From Takakia lepidozioides (taxonomy: Eukaryota; Streptophyta; Takakiopsida; Takakiales; Takakiaceae), in the NCBI GenBank assembly GCA_030704615.1, contig CM060731.1, forward strand, positions 75,992,756-76,056,755: 64,000 bases of DNA, read 5' to 3'. Below, in pieces: positions 35,828-46,999 of the stretch. The number at the start of each line of letters is the position of its first letter. Within the stretch, counting starts at the first letter, position 1. The notes beneath the pieces are model-generated. The model was given only the letters and a program-made list of their open reading frames with translations. It had not been told where the DNA came from and searched no databases. The position numbers and the translations under genes are program-made.

Positions 35828-36298
35828 TTGCATTTCATCATAGCACTACATTCATCAATTGTGCTCACTGTTCTCATTCTCACCGCCTTGAGCATTCAAG
35901 GCGGTGTTGCGGCACTCGACATTAATTGTCGCAGCAGCTCCGATTGCTGGAATATTTGGCACCGTGGACTAGTACTAGAAACGTTGGGGACCGTCATCTA
36001 CGAAGGGATCGACCCCAATAGATTTTACAACAATGAAGAACAGATTGCCTGCGGCCTTTTTAAAAGAAAACACTTTTGTGTCTTCTACCAAAGCTCCGGT
36101 GGCGCTCCCGGCTCCTCGATCCAGACCTTGATTCAAGAACTTGCACAGCACGGTTGCCAGACCTGTGGGAGTATTCCACTTTTCTATCCAGGGGACAACA
36201 ATGTTGCCAATGGTATGCTAATCGTCAACGCGGTCGAAGATGTATGCTCTTATGATACTAGTGGTGAATATGGTGGTGATACTTATGGCCTATGCTAG
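35828..36298 (+). CDS. KP4-like killer-toxin-family small secreted protein
   Basis: Intronless frame of about 156 codons. A hydrophobic secretion signal (IVLTVLILTALSIQGGVAA) is followed by a mature domain of about 125 residues with eight Cys. The pattern matches the KP4 family: LDINCRSSSDC, a YNNEEQIACG core, a Gly/Ser turn, then ELAQHGCQTCGSIPLFYPGD and a C-terminal YGLC. KP4 proteins are small disulfide-rich proteins; the viral/fungal members block calcium channels, and moss homologues are reported. No ATG precedes the signal in frame back to the stop at 35771: the first codon used here is TTG. The gene sits between a LINE fragment and the dehydratase gene. Activity is not shown by sequence. 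Confidence 0.75.
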   Translation: MHFIIALHSSIVLTVLILTALSIQGGVAALDINCRSSSDCWNIWHRGLVLETLGTVIYEGIDPNRFYNNEEQIACGLFKRKHFCVFYQSSGGAPGSSIQTLIQELAQHGCQTCGSIPLFYPGDNNVANGMLIVNAVEDVCSYDTSGEYGGDTYGLC

Positions 36299-36977
36299 TG
36301 AGCGGAAAGCAAACACTACAACTTGACATGTGCTGTGTGCAGCTTCTTCTAGATGTGCGCAAAGAAGGAGACAACAGCTATTCTCTAGCTTTGTTAACTC
36401 CTGGGGACAAGGGCACTTCATCTGCACAAGAACATCCGACTCATCGATTGTCTGGCACGACAGCCTCCCGCCATGTTGGCAGCTCGACTAGTGCCCAATC
36501 CATGGAACAAGAGGAGTCCGAAGTGAATTGGCGGCACAAGCGAGCTTCAAGAAAGGGCAAATCAAAAGCCCACCTCTCTTTTGAATCCTCTAGATGCAGA
36601 ATCAACTCCCCTCTATAGTCATTCCCTTGCTGCTATGGGACCTATTAGTCCATATATATATATATATATATATAGACGCCTCTTGAAGGGAGCGTAAGTT
36701 ATGGTGTCTTACTAATCCATAGCTTCCTGCAGCCTCTCCTAGTTTGGTTTCGGGGCATAGACTCCCTTTTCATCCTTCATGGTTGTTTCCTTAGGTTAAT
36801 TTTTCCTCAGTTTTATTAACTTATTTTTTTTTCATTGCCTCACTCCCTGTTCTGTAAAAAAGAAAAAAAAAGAAAAAAAAGAAGAAGTTTTTGAAGTAGA
36901 ATGATGACGGATGCACAAAAGGCCTGTTTGCTACCGTTTATCAGCCTGCGTGCCTTCTCTTCGTGATCAGAGGCACA
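36299..36977. other. Gap between KP4-like gene and dehydratase gene
   Basis: An open frame at 36292-36618 (108 codons, basic Ser-rich end) is not recognised and may be LINE-derived. A TA microsatellite lies at about 36652-36674. The dehydratase promoter should lie in the right part; A/G-rich runs occur at 36855-36895. Confidence 0.4.
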
Positions 36978-39900
36978 ATGGGAGCTGTGAGGGTGTACCT
37001 GGCGATCTACAATGTGGTGCTCCTTGCAGGCTGGTTGGCTTCAGTGTTGAGAGCTTTGATCTTTGTGCCTCTTGTATTTGTGTTCATTTCTTTTTGTGAA
37101 ATCCGCTGTGTATTTGTCTCTTTCTGTGCAATGTTTATGTTGTGTGCGATCCTGCCTGTTTCTAGCTGTGTCATTTAGTTTGGTACTTAAATGTTCGATT
37201 CCGTTATCGTAGATTGTGGGTCAATACTTGGAGTGGAGGAAAGGGGGTGCTCGTTGGCCAAGGAGAAATCAAATCGGAATGTTTTGTTCTGCATGGTTGG
37301 GCCAGGCTTCAGATATTGGTGGCTTCCGTAAAGGCTCTTCAAGAGTCAGGACCATCCGGCGTCTATGCTGCTGTAGAGAAACCGTTGCAGATATGGCAGA
37401 CTGCCGCACTCCTTGAGGTTTTCTTCTCTTATTTCTTTCTTTATTTGCGTCTAGAGCTGAGTAGTATTAAGTTCTAGGAGTCATGTACGTCCACAGACTT
37501 GTCAAGGCCAAGAGTGTCCAAACAGGTAGCGGGGATGGTGTTTTTTTCTTTGGTGTAGGGGATAGGAGACAATGTGCTTCCTGTTTTGGGCTTAAAACGG
37601 TAGGACTACGCAGCTTTCAGCTTTCAGCTGGAGAATGTTTGTGGGAACTGCAGAACTCATGAGTATGAAGTGGCGATATCTCATGGACCCACCCACTGTT
37701 TGTCTCCTTCTTATGTTGGATATGACTGACTTCGTCAAAACACCTATGATGTGGTGAGGGGGAGGAGAATGGAGGGTGAATTTATCTCCAAATTCCAAGT
37801 ATCTCAAAATGTGGAGTGAAAAGAAGGAAGTGTGAGGCAGCAAGGGAGGGAGAATCTTTGTCTATTTACCCCAGGGTCTCAATATTTAGAGATTATTTGG
37901 TATCTGACAACGGCCTGTTTATGACTCGCAGATTGCCCACAGCATTGTTGGTGAGTGATAATGCCCTGATGTCTTGCAGACCTGTTACAGGCTACTCCCC
38001 CAACAACCAGAAATTTCTCTTCAGTTTGCACCCCCACCACCCCCTCCTTTCCGGCTGGGGGCTAGTTTCTGTGTCTCCCCCTTTCCAGTTTGTACTGCTC
38101 CGCTTGATCCTCTGATCGTCTTTTCGAGAGTTGGTTGTCTATTTGTTGTGTGGGGGCGGCATGACAATATGAGTCTGTAAGTGTTTTCCACTTTGCAATC
38201 ACCTGGCAACACTCTTTACTTGCCCACCAGAGCTTGTTCTCATCGTGGCCCTCTTACATGCAGGCATTGTGCGGTCACCAGTGATGGCCACATTACCTCA
38301 AATTGCATCACGTGTCTACCTTACAAGGTGTCTAGATCAGCCTTTCATAGGACGGCATGTCATTTCCAGAGGGAATCCGCCCAAGATGACAGTTTAACCT
38401 CAACATAGGCTATTCCACCACCAATGAATGGGCTGCTTCACATATTTGTGCTGCTCAATAGAAGTGTAGGGGTGCTTGCAGGTGAGGGAGCACTGGTTGG
38501 TGACATCCTTGACCCTGAGCTGGGCTGTCGCAGAGGTGCGAATGCTTCCATTTTCTTGCAAATTTGTACACTTGTTTTAATTAATCTCAATCGTATCGTT
38601 TGATGTTATGTTGGGTCTTTTCAAAAGGGCGTGAAGGATAGGACACAACATGAGTATTTTACAGGTTGAACAGATTATGTGCTTATGAGTACAAGACTGG
38701 TGTGGTCTTTAGAGCAGAGCTAAGCTGACACGTGTGCACATCTCCCCCACATAACTGACTTTGAGCAGAGTCTTGGCATGCCAGGGTGACTAGCAAGCAG
38801 ATACAAACCCCACATCACCATGGAACCACACTAGCTAGCTCATTGGCATTGCATGTACAGGGCTGGTCCCAACACAAGAATAATAAGAACTAACTTGTAC
38901 CAGTGTCAACATTACCTACACTGCTAAGTTCACTGCGTATAATCCTGCCATTGCAAAATTCGTGACCAGGTGATCCGTTACTCTTTCTTTGGTCTGAAAG
39001 AGGCTTTTGGCTACACTCCATACTTCCTCCTCTGGCTCAGGTCAGTTTTGTGGTCCCTCATAGACTGTCTGCCACCTCTCTACTTTTTGTAGCCAAGGGA
39101 CTTCATTGTTGCAGGAAGCTGTTGATATTGTAGACTTTCAACTCTTTTGCATACACCTAAACATGGTGTAACATATGTTATACTGTCTGTTAATGTCAAT
39201 TTAATTGCCTCCTCAACACTGAGATGACTGCAGCTAATATCTGAACCATGTGAATGGCATCCTGCATGCTTTGCACAAAGGATGCAAAAAGTATATAAGG
39301 AAAAACATGAATAGAGTTTATGCCGCGAAATAGCCCCACTGCGATCTTGGCCATTATTCATCCTATTATTCAGGATACTCACCTTAGCATGACTTTCCTA
39401 CACAACCCACAATCTTCGGTTGTAGGATTGCTGAGTTTTATAGAGTGGACCAGCTCTCCTAGCATCTGTAGTCTCGAATGCTAAACATGTGACTGTATAT
39501 GGAAGGGTGTAATCACACCATTTTGGACCTCATGCGAAAAGTGTTCTGTGATATTCTTTCTTCAGCACAATACAGGGTAGTCATGGTAAGGAACCTAGTA
39601 TTAGCCGGCAGTCGTCTGTCCTGACTTTGAAATGAAAATTTGGTGGCAGGTATACTACCTTTCTTGTTCTTTTTTTCACAGGCATCTGCAGCGAGATCGG
39701 TCTCATTTATTCTGCCCTTCCTTTCGTGCGAGTAAGTCCTCTGAGTCGTGCTGGTGGCCAGAGGATGTCTGTACCAATTTAATAGGAATCTAATGGAGCT
39801 GGGAACTATTCCATTCGTCCACACATACACGGCAAGAAAGAAAGTCGCTAGTACTCTGTGAGCAAGAAGCAAATCATCCATTGTTGTGCAACCAGTATGT

Positions 39901-40461
39901 CTTCTGGGGTTCTAGTGGGATAGTTGACTGTATTTTATCACCTGATCAAGCAGATGGAATGCTAATCTCATGGATTAACCATCTAATGATCTTTCTTACA
40001 ATGTACTTGACAGATGTCGGATCTGTATTCTTTGCAGATGCCAAATAAGTTGAATTTTGGTTTCGATTTTCACTTTCTCTCCTTTTTGGCTATCCCTGTA
40101 TACATTCCAGGTAACCCTGTTCCTTACATTCAAACCACATAGTGCCATCAAGAAAGATATGCAGCTAGCGTATCCCTGGATCATTAATCAACTCACAACA
40201 CTATCTTTAGCGTAGTTGTATTGTTGAAAGTAACCCGTTTACTAAAAAAATTCTTTCCAGCTCACATTGCCTAAATGTAGGTTGCAATCTCCCAGATACT
40301 CTCCCTCTCAGTTGTCCCTGAATTTAAAGATTGCAATTGCAAGTGTTGAGTGGACATCAAGACAATGTGCTATTTTGGTGACAGGGTTTGCTGGATTGTA
40401 CATGCATATGCTCAAACAACGGAAGAAAGCTTTGGCTCCCAAGCCCAAAACGGTGTGGTAG
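36978..40461 (+). CDS. PAS2: 3-hydroxyacyl-CoA dehydratase (PASTICCINO2/HACD type), catalytic Tyr replaced
   Basis: ER membrane enzyme of very-long-chain fatty acid elongation. Exons seen: 36978-37033, 37306-37417, 37932-37950, 38264-38327, 38970-39040, 39650-39731, 40014-40110, 40385-40461. They read MGAVRVYLAIYNVVLLAGW, YAAVEKPLQIWQTAALLE, GIVRSPVMATLPQIASR, VIRYSFFGLKEAFGY, GICSEIGLIYSALP, MPNKLNFGFDF and a Lys-rich end (KQRKKALAPK). The exon expected between 38327 and 38970 (Trp-Gly-Ile ... Trp-Ser-Ile-Thr-Glu part) was not found, and the two exons flanking the gap do not join in frame. The family motif Y-P-T-G-x-x-S-E reads F-F-T-G-I-C-S-E: Glu is kept and Tyr is Phe. It may be diverged, inactive, or need a hidden exon. 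Confidence 0.8.
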
Positions 40462-40665
40462 ACGTGTAGGTGAGCTTACTGTCCTTCCAGTCATTTGAGA
40501 TGTTTTGGGTTTCTCTGCTTTTCATCCTCATATACTATGAAGACATCTTACCACGATCGATCTTCTCTCCATTCTGTGCATTTCCAGCCAGCTGGATAGT
40601 TTCTAATGAGCTGATTGTCTGGTGGCTGTTTTGGGTGCCCCAGGCTGATGTGGCAAAACCCAAAT

Positions 40666-41000
40666 TCACGAGGTTACATTTTCCTCGGTTTGTAACAATG
40701 TGCTCATATCAGCATGGATCTCCTTGCCCTGTTCCAGGGCTCCTATGCGTCCACACGCATTGAGAACGCCAATGAAAGTGACCTTGTTGGGCATCAGCCC
40801 TTCCCCAATCATTTGCTCATACATTTTGACATCATGCTGGGCATGTCCTGAGATCATCACATTCCATGACAGTACATCTTGTTCTGCCATATTGTCGAAC
40901 ATTTGACATGCATCCTTCGTACTTCCGCATTTTGAATACATGTCAACAAGGGTGTACAATGTGTTGTGTCTGATGTATAGAACGGGAATAGAGTTGAGAG
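40666..41000 (-). pseudogene. PPR gene fragment
   Basis: About 100 residues of PLS-type PPR motifs (TLVDMYSKCGSTKDACQMF, DVLSWNVMISGHAQ, NKVTFIGVLNACGRIGALEQ) without start, DYW end or flanking PPRs. Closely related in wording to the intact PPR gene at 15.1-18.06 kb. It lies tail to tail with the dehydratase gene, about 200 bp from its stop. Confidence 0.8.
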
Positions 41001-42020
41001 CTGTATGCACTGCCCCATGTGTCTTGATGGAAACCACATTGCTTTGTTCCAATTGAACACAAACATCGAATTTGGATCTGAGTTATCATCGCTTTGGTTA
41101 CAGTGATCAGGATATGTATACCCCATTTGTACATGAGAGGTCCAGCGCAGTTAGTTTACAGTGGTAAGGATGTGATCAGCTGTACTGAGAGTAAGTCTAA
41201 GTTAGATGTTAGATGCATGTACTGTGAAGTACCACGCTTGATTACAGATCGGATATTACTTCTATACAACGTTGACAAATGTATGATGGGTGCCACATAC
41301 ATTGGGAGAGAGAAGGAACTTGGCACACATTCAAATTACAGTTCACAAAGTTCTGGATCTTCAACTTTTTCCTGACCAGTCAGAGATGTTGTTGCCATCT
41401 TATCTCTTCAGGCTCCTCAAATGGATACTTCGAGTACTACTCAGATTCCTCTATTACTATGCCCATGAATACAGGAGCCAGAATAGGAATAGGAGAAGTT
41501 GATACTTCTGCATTACAGTCTCTCGCTATGACGTCCTCGGCAAGTGCAGCCATAGCATGTTGGTACCCTGGTTGATTTCCTCACAGAACTGTCTGACAAT
41601 ACCTGCGTTTCGCTTCCTCAAAAAAAGAGCTGATAGAAGCCAACAAGATCCAGTGAGTATGTGCGCTTTTGTGATTTTTTTGGTGTTGCGATCTTGCCAA
41701 AGAATTTGCTAGTTTCTCTTTTTGCAGCTCTTGCTGAGCTCTTGCTATTGTATAGACTTGTGTAACAGGTTTGTGATTGCAGTGTACCATCCAGCTTGCA
41801 GCAGTGTGACAGCCAGAGCCGAAGCCTGATCCATAATGTTCAAATCTTTAGCAAGTGGCTCCAGCTCCATCTGTATAATTTATTTGTGAGGGGAAGATAG
41901 ACGGCATGTGTGATCCAAACCCTTCCATGGCGTGATCTCTCTCCAGATATTCTGAACTATCTGGGTCTGTGACTATATAACCAGCAACGCTGAATTTGGC
42001 GTCCTTGGCCATTTGGTCAC
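41001..42020. other. Gene-free stretch
   Basis: Short open frames on the plus strand (41290-41575) contain pieces such as SASAAIACWYPG that faintly recall other enzyme families but do not support a call. Confidence 0.35.
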
Positions 42021-42192
42021 ACCCATGGTTGGACTGCCTGAACGGAGTGCCAGTGTCATGCCCTAACTCGCAACATTCCCCATCCTCAGTATGGTTGGCA
42101 TGGGTGAAACTGGCAAGACAACACTGGTGAAGGAGGCATACTATCTCATGAGGAATGAGGAACTCGAAGCATCTGCTTCTTACAAGATGTGA
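42020..42192 (+). pseudogene. NLR (NB-ARC) P-loop relic
   Basis: From 42079 the frame reads PILSMVGMGETGKTTLVKEA then YYLMRNEELEAS and a stop. GMGxTGKTTL is the Walker A region of NB-ARC immune receptors, and the preceding 50 bp (MVGLPERSASVM in another frame) resembles the linker before it. Nothing of the rest of the receptor remains. Confidence 0.6.
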
Positions 42193-42479
42193 GAGCAAGG
42201 GAACTTGCTGGGTCCAAAAGCCGCTGTTGTGGGACTTCCCATGACCATTCATCAGACAGATCCTCTTCTCTACGTAACAGCTTCAGCTCTAAATTGAGAC
42301 CGTGCTTACTACAGGTGACATACACAGAGACATTCTACATATCACACTCTCCACAGACTACAGATTTCCAGTTACTGGTTATCAAAACTGTGTGGCAAAG
42401 AAAAGCCACTGCACAAACAAAAAAGTATTCACTAAAATAATTTTGTCACTAGGATAGTTGAGGGCCACACAACCACATT

Positions 42480-45400
42480 TTAGGCTGTTGACAACAGTTC
42501 ATGCAAAGTTCTGTAGGCAGCACCAATGCGCTTGAATTTTGCTTCAGCCAAACTCTGCATTCATCCAATCCTCGCGTTGTTAGACCACATCACTCACTGT
42601 GGGCGTTGCATGAGATAAAAGGTTGCAGGACAACTACACTGGTCCAACTTCAAGCAATTCTTTGCCTTTAAAACACCAGTTACCTTCTTTTCACCATGGT
42701 GTCGATCTGGATGCCATGTGAGTGCACACTGTCGAAACCTGTTAGTTGGACCCAGCCATCAAGTGGACCCTGCATTCTTGTCAGCATTGATACCAGAAAG
42801 CTAAGAAGCGCCCCCAAAGTACTGTGGCTAAAAGCTAAGTTGTGTCAATACCTCATGAGAGTACCACATTGAAAGGCTACCCATTCCTACACTTTTGTAT
42901 CGAAGACGATTCTAAAGTCAGCGGTAGAGTAAGCTGCACACTTTTCGGACAATTTCAACTGTTGGTTACATTCACTAGCCAAAATTTGGTGTTCTGAAGC
43001 ATAGATCTGGCGGCTACCCCAACAAACAAAATACTTACGAAACGTCAATGCAACGAGTGGGTACAGCTCTACTTCTTCAGCACAGGAAGCAAATTTATGT
43101 TGCTAAGTCTGGGGGGCCTAACTTTCGGAAACTATTTGGACCAACTTCGGAATCCTCATCCCCAGCTCTCCTGGAGAGGGAAAATGTGCTGACCTATCAA
43201 ACATGAAGACGTGTGTTCCCACCCAAGGCTTTTGTTGACTTACGCCAGTTTAAGGTCGTCCAGTGTCAAAGGCCCTGCCGGTGATAGGCCGAGTGCTAAT
43301 CTGTCCGTTGGGGACCCTATGTTCTGTTCACAACCACTTGCATTGCTTGCTGTGTGGGCCCCTGGGGTTGGTCCAGTTCGCGGGTAATTATCTCCAAAAC
43401 CTCCGAAGATCCTCCAGGTATGGTTCCAAAATTGACGCTTGTACCTGGCATGTTCTGAGTTCCAATTGTCATGATTATAACATTTCTCTGAGCTCCCAGA
43501 GGAAAAGTCATCTGGACCCTGTTCACCAGATGTAGTTTTTCCATGACTCTTTTCTCCTTGCCTACCTGCAGGTCCCTCCCAGAGAAGCATGCTTCAGCCC
43601 CAAGAGTGCTACAACACATTGTACACCCCTCCAAACTTTGAGAATGGTGGGCTACATAGCGTGTAAATTGTTCACTGTAATTGCAACAGGTTGTGGCTCA
43701 AAACTATCTCAGACTAAGGGCAGAGGGGCAAAGGAGAATAAGAGGGAAGGAAAAGTGGGGGACACTGCAAAAGGACTAGATAATAAAATGGCTGTGACCT
43801 TGAATAAACTTGTACGACGAAATTCCCCAAACTGCCCCCACAAACTTGATCCACAGAAGGGTTATGGCTTCAGGGTTGATATCCAATCACAATGAGAGAT
43901 GGCAGGACTCAGTCACACAGACAAGTTGACAGAGATTGAAAAACAGAGGGCGTTTGTTGAGTAAAAGGTGGCAATCCCAAAGGATGTCCAGGAGTCCTGA
44001 TAAAATAAACTCTCCCAACAGACATGCAGACAAGCACAATGAAGCACAAACACAAAGCCGAGAATGAACTGCTAACCCTTGTGATCCTTGCAAAAGCGTC
44101 TCCATTCTTTCTCAAAGCGGCGTGACCAGCTGAAGGTGTTGGAGGTGTGTGGTATCTCAGCACTGGCTGCTGCTTGCTGCCTACGTCTTTCTTGTACCTG
44201 CCCCACAGTTCCATTGCCACTACTTCAACAGTCTGTCTCCCTCATTGTAGCAATATTCTGATTTGGCAAGGTCCATCTTGGAGTGTCCTAACAAGGTTCG
44301 AACACTGACATGACCAGATTGATTGTAAGGAACTGTTAAGACTCTAATGACATAAGACTTCCTGATGCTGAGGTTTGATGCTGAGGGGTTGTCAGTGTTT
44401 CACCAGGCCCTCATACAGTGCTGACAGGTAGCTTACTGGAAGGAAAGACAATGTGGCCTAGTCACAGCAACTATTGGTCATGTTCAGTCACAAAACATAT
44501 CACTACATTCAGAAGGGATGGACTCTGTGAAACTGTTGCGAGGTGTGCATATTTCTTTGCTGACTAGTCACCTGGCTGGTGGCTCGATAACTTCAATGTC
44601 TGCTTCATCTCTCCCTCCACAAAGGTCAATCACACTACTAGAGCAAGCCTTCACCAACGGCACTGTCTCCCCTCATCTTGCCTTTTCATACCCCTCTCCC
44701 CAGTTCTGCATGTCCAAACTTGCTTGTGACAAGCACGAGCCCATCCTGCGTGCCCCTCTGATGCTATGTCTGACATAAGTTTTGTTTCTAAGTAAGGAGC
44801 AGCAGCCACCTCCAGTGGGTAGAATCCAACACACCTCCCTGTAATCATCGCCATTCATCTCTAAAGACCGCCATTTGAGCAACGATCGCTTATCAGCTGC
44901 CCTCTTCTGTCGCTTCACATATTTGTTGTGCCGCTGCAGACCATAGCAGAAACAAATTACCGTGATTCGTTGGCTTCTTAACAAGCTCTTGGCATATTGC
45001 AAAAAGCAACATGGAAAATGCTGTGCCTAAATGGCTTCAATACGACACAAGCTTAAAACCACAGCAATGCCGGATCTACATGTGATTTGGAATCTGTGAT
45101 TCAACCATTACAGTGGTCAAAGTACTTGGATATTGAAGCATTGAATGGAAACTACCTTGCGGCAGGAGTCGGCATCCATGTAACCATACGCGTTCTGCAC
45201 AAATTACACACTCTGTAATCCTCTTGTCAACCTTTTCCTCTGCGTTTACATGCAGTTTGCACTTCTCACAATAGAACTTGGATGACCACCCACAATTCCG
45301 AAACAGAGATACTAACACTTAACAAGCATACGACTACCACCAAGACACGAATGTTCTTCAATTGACACCCTGTGAACATTCATTTCCATTGTCTCTTTCT

Positions 45401-45745
45401 TGAACTGGCACAAACCTGGCTCTGATGTTCGTGCGTGAATGGGGAATTTCTATGCAGCTGAACAATGTAGATCTGATCCAAGCCAACTGAATATAAAGAC
45501 CTTCGACCACAAATTAGAAACGTATGCATGCAATCTGTTGTGAAAAACTGAAAACCTCCCACCCTAAAATGCATCTCTTTTATGCCTAGCTAGTTGCGGG
45601 ATTCAAGTCCAAGTACCGTTTTCCACTTGTTGTCCCACTTCTCGTGACAGGAAGCAGTCCTATGCAGCAACGCAGCACGCATTCCCAACCCCGTCCACAG
45701 TGGGGCGCCTTCGGCCGCCATCCGCCCCACCGTGACGACCGCCAT
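42480..45745 (-). CDS. Protein with C-terminal J (DnaJ) domain, seven exons
   Basis: Hsp70 co-chaperone-type protein of about 279 residues. Exons: 45745-45617, 45194-45156, 44933-44835, 44197-44077, 43565-43244, 42738-42684, 42554-42480, all in phase. The N-terminus (MAVVTVGRMAAEGAP...LLHRTASCHEKWDNKW) could be an organellar presequence. A basic middle follows (HNKYVKRQKRAADKRSLLKW, WSRRFEKEWRRF), then RLALGLSPAGPLTLDDLKLA, FRQCALTWHPDRHHGEKK with the HPD motif that stimulates Hsp70, and a final helix (AEAKFKRIGAAYRTLHELL). The J domain sits at the C-terminus instead of the usual N-terminus, as in a plant subfamily I recall. The frame is open to 45853, so an earlier start is possible. Head to head with the L9 gene. 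Confidence 0.85.
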
Positions 45746-45950
45746 GCGGCCCCTCTGATCGGACAAGCCCCTCACTCTAATAAACCCAGAAACTAAGTAG
45801 TCACTCACACTACTGCCCACTGTCCACTGTGGACAGTGCACATTCTGAACCAAAATGAAAAGTGTTCTCCCATTAGCGGCCAGTACTCAGTCCCCATCAC
45901 TTCCTCAAACCCCAAAAATGACCCAGAGAGATTGAACGAGAGATTGTGTG

Positions 45951-46157
45951 CTTCCTTGACAAACCCAACAAAGGCCACAGAGAGAAAGATTACTACTCCC
46001 TGCTTCCTTGACAGACCCAACGAAGGCCACAGACAGAAAGATTACTACTCCCTGCTTCCTTGACAAACCCAACGAAGGCCACAGACAGAAAGATTACTAC
46101 TCCCTGCTTCCTTGACAAACCCAACGAAGGCCACAGACAGAAAGATTACTACTCCAG
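45951..46157. repeat. 52-bp tandem repeat, four copies
   Basis: Units start at 45951, 46003, 46055 and 46107 (each begins CTTCCTTGACAAACCC or a one-base variant; the last is 51 bp), with a partial fifth CTTCCTTGG at 46158. Copies are almost identical. The array lies in the 634-bp region between the divergent J-protein and L9 starts, about 220 bp upstream of the L9 ATG. Confidence 0.95.
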
Positions 46158-46378
46158 CTTCCTTGGGAAATGGGAGGAGATTAAGAAAGGAACATCCAAA
46201 TGGCACTGATGCTGCAGGATTCCCAGAGATGCCAAACGGCAGGGATCTGTCCATCAAAAGTGTCCAACCTCCATCCATCCAAGGTTTTGTTTTATACTAT
46301 GCAGAATAATGAACGTTATCCTGAGAGGAGAGAGACAGCCCAGAGAGGGGTGGGTTTGGAGGTGGAGGAGAAGGGGAG

Positions 46379-46999
46379 ATGGCGACCATGGCTGCCTGTT
46401 CGCAGGGGACGTCGTCGTTGTCGTTGATGCCGTCATTCGAGGGGCTACGTATTCAGAAGGGTTCGGTAAAGGTGGTTCCTTCGAGTAGTAGCAGCAGTGG
46501 TAGCGCATACGAGAGGTTGGAAGTAGTTGCTAATAAGAGAGTGCAAAAGAGACGGCAGGTTGTGTTAACGCAGGACGTGACATACTTGGGGAAGACTGGG
46601 GAACTGCTAACTGTGAAGCCGGGATACTTCCGCAACTATCTGCTGCCCTATGGCAAAGCTAAGGTTGCTACAGCTGAGCTTCTCAAATCCATTAGATTGG
46701 AAGAGGAAAAGAAGGAGGCTGAGAAGCGGAAGATAAAGGAAGACGCAGAGGGCATTGCTAGAATGTTCCAAACCATTGGTGTCTTCAATGTCAGGCGCAA
46801 GGGCGGGCAGGGCAAACAGATTTTTGGATCAGTCACTACTCAAGATATCGTGGACATCATCAAAGCTAATACTATGAAGGAGATTGACAAAAGGATAGTG
46901 ACATTACCAGAGATACGGGAGGTCGGCCAGTACATTGCAGAGATCAAGCTCCATCCCGAAGTGCTAGCTCAAGTGAAAATCAATGTGATTGGCAAGTAA
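46379..46999 (+). CDS. RPL9: Plastid 50S ribosomal protein bL9 (single exon)
   Basis: Nuclear-encoded chloroplast ribosomal protein L9, 206 residues. A Ser/Thr/Ala-rich transit peptide (~1-50; SSSSSSGSAYERLEVVA) precedes the bacterial-type L9 fold: KRRQVVLTQDVTYLGKTGEL, the signature VKPGYFRNYLLPYGKA, a long charged central helix (LEEEKKEAEKRKIKEDAE), and the C-terminal domain (FGSVTTQDIVDIIKAN, EVGQYIAEIKLHPEV). bL9 binds 23S rRNA domain V at the base of the L1 stalk. The ATG at 46379 is followed by MATMAACS, typical of a plastid import signal. No intron is present. Divergent from the J-protein gene. Confidence 0.96.
   Translation: MATMAACSQGTSSLSLMPSFEGLRIQKGSVKVVPSSSSSSGSAYERLEVVANKRVQKRRQVVLTQDVTYLGKTGELLTVKPGYFRNYLLPYGKAKVATAELLKSIRLEEEKKEAEKRKIKEDAEGIARMFQTIGVFNVRRKGGQGKQIFGSVTTQDIVDIIKANTMKEIDKRIVTLPEIREVGQYIAEIKLHPEVLAQVKINVIGK

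Noticed and set aside
41420-41580. Glycosidase-like fragment (SASAAIACWYPG)
   Set aside because: Resemblance limited to a few residues; no flanking conserved sequence.
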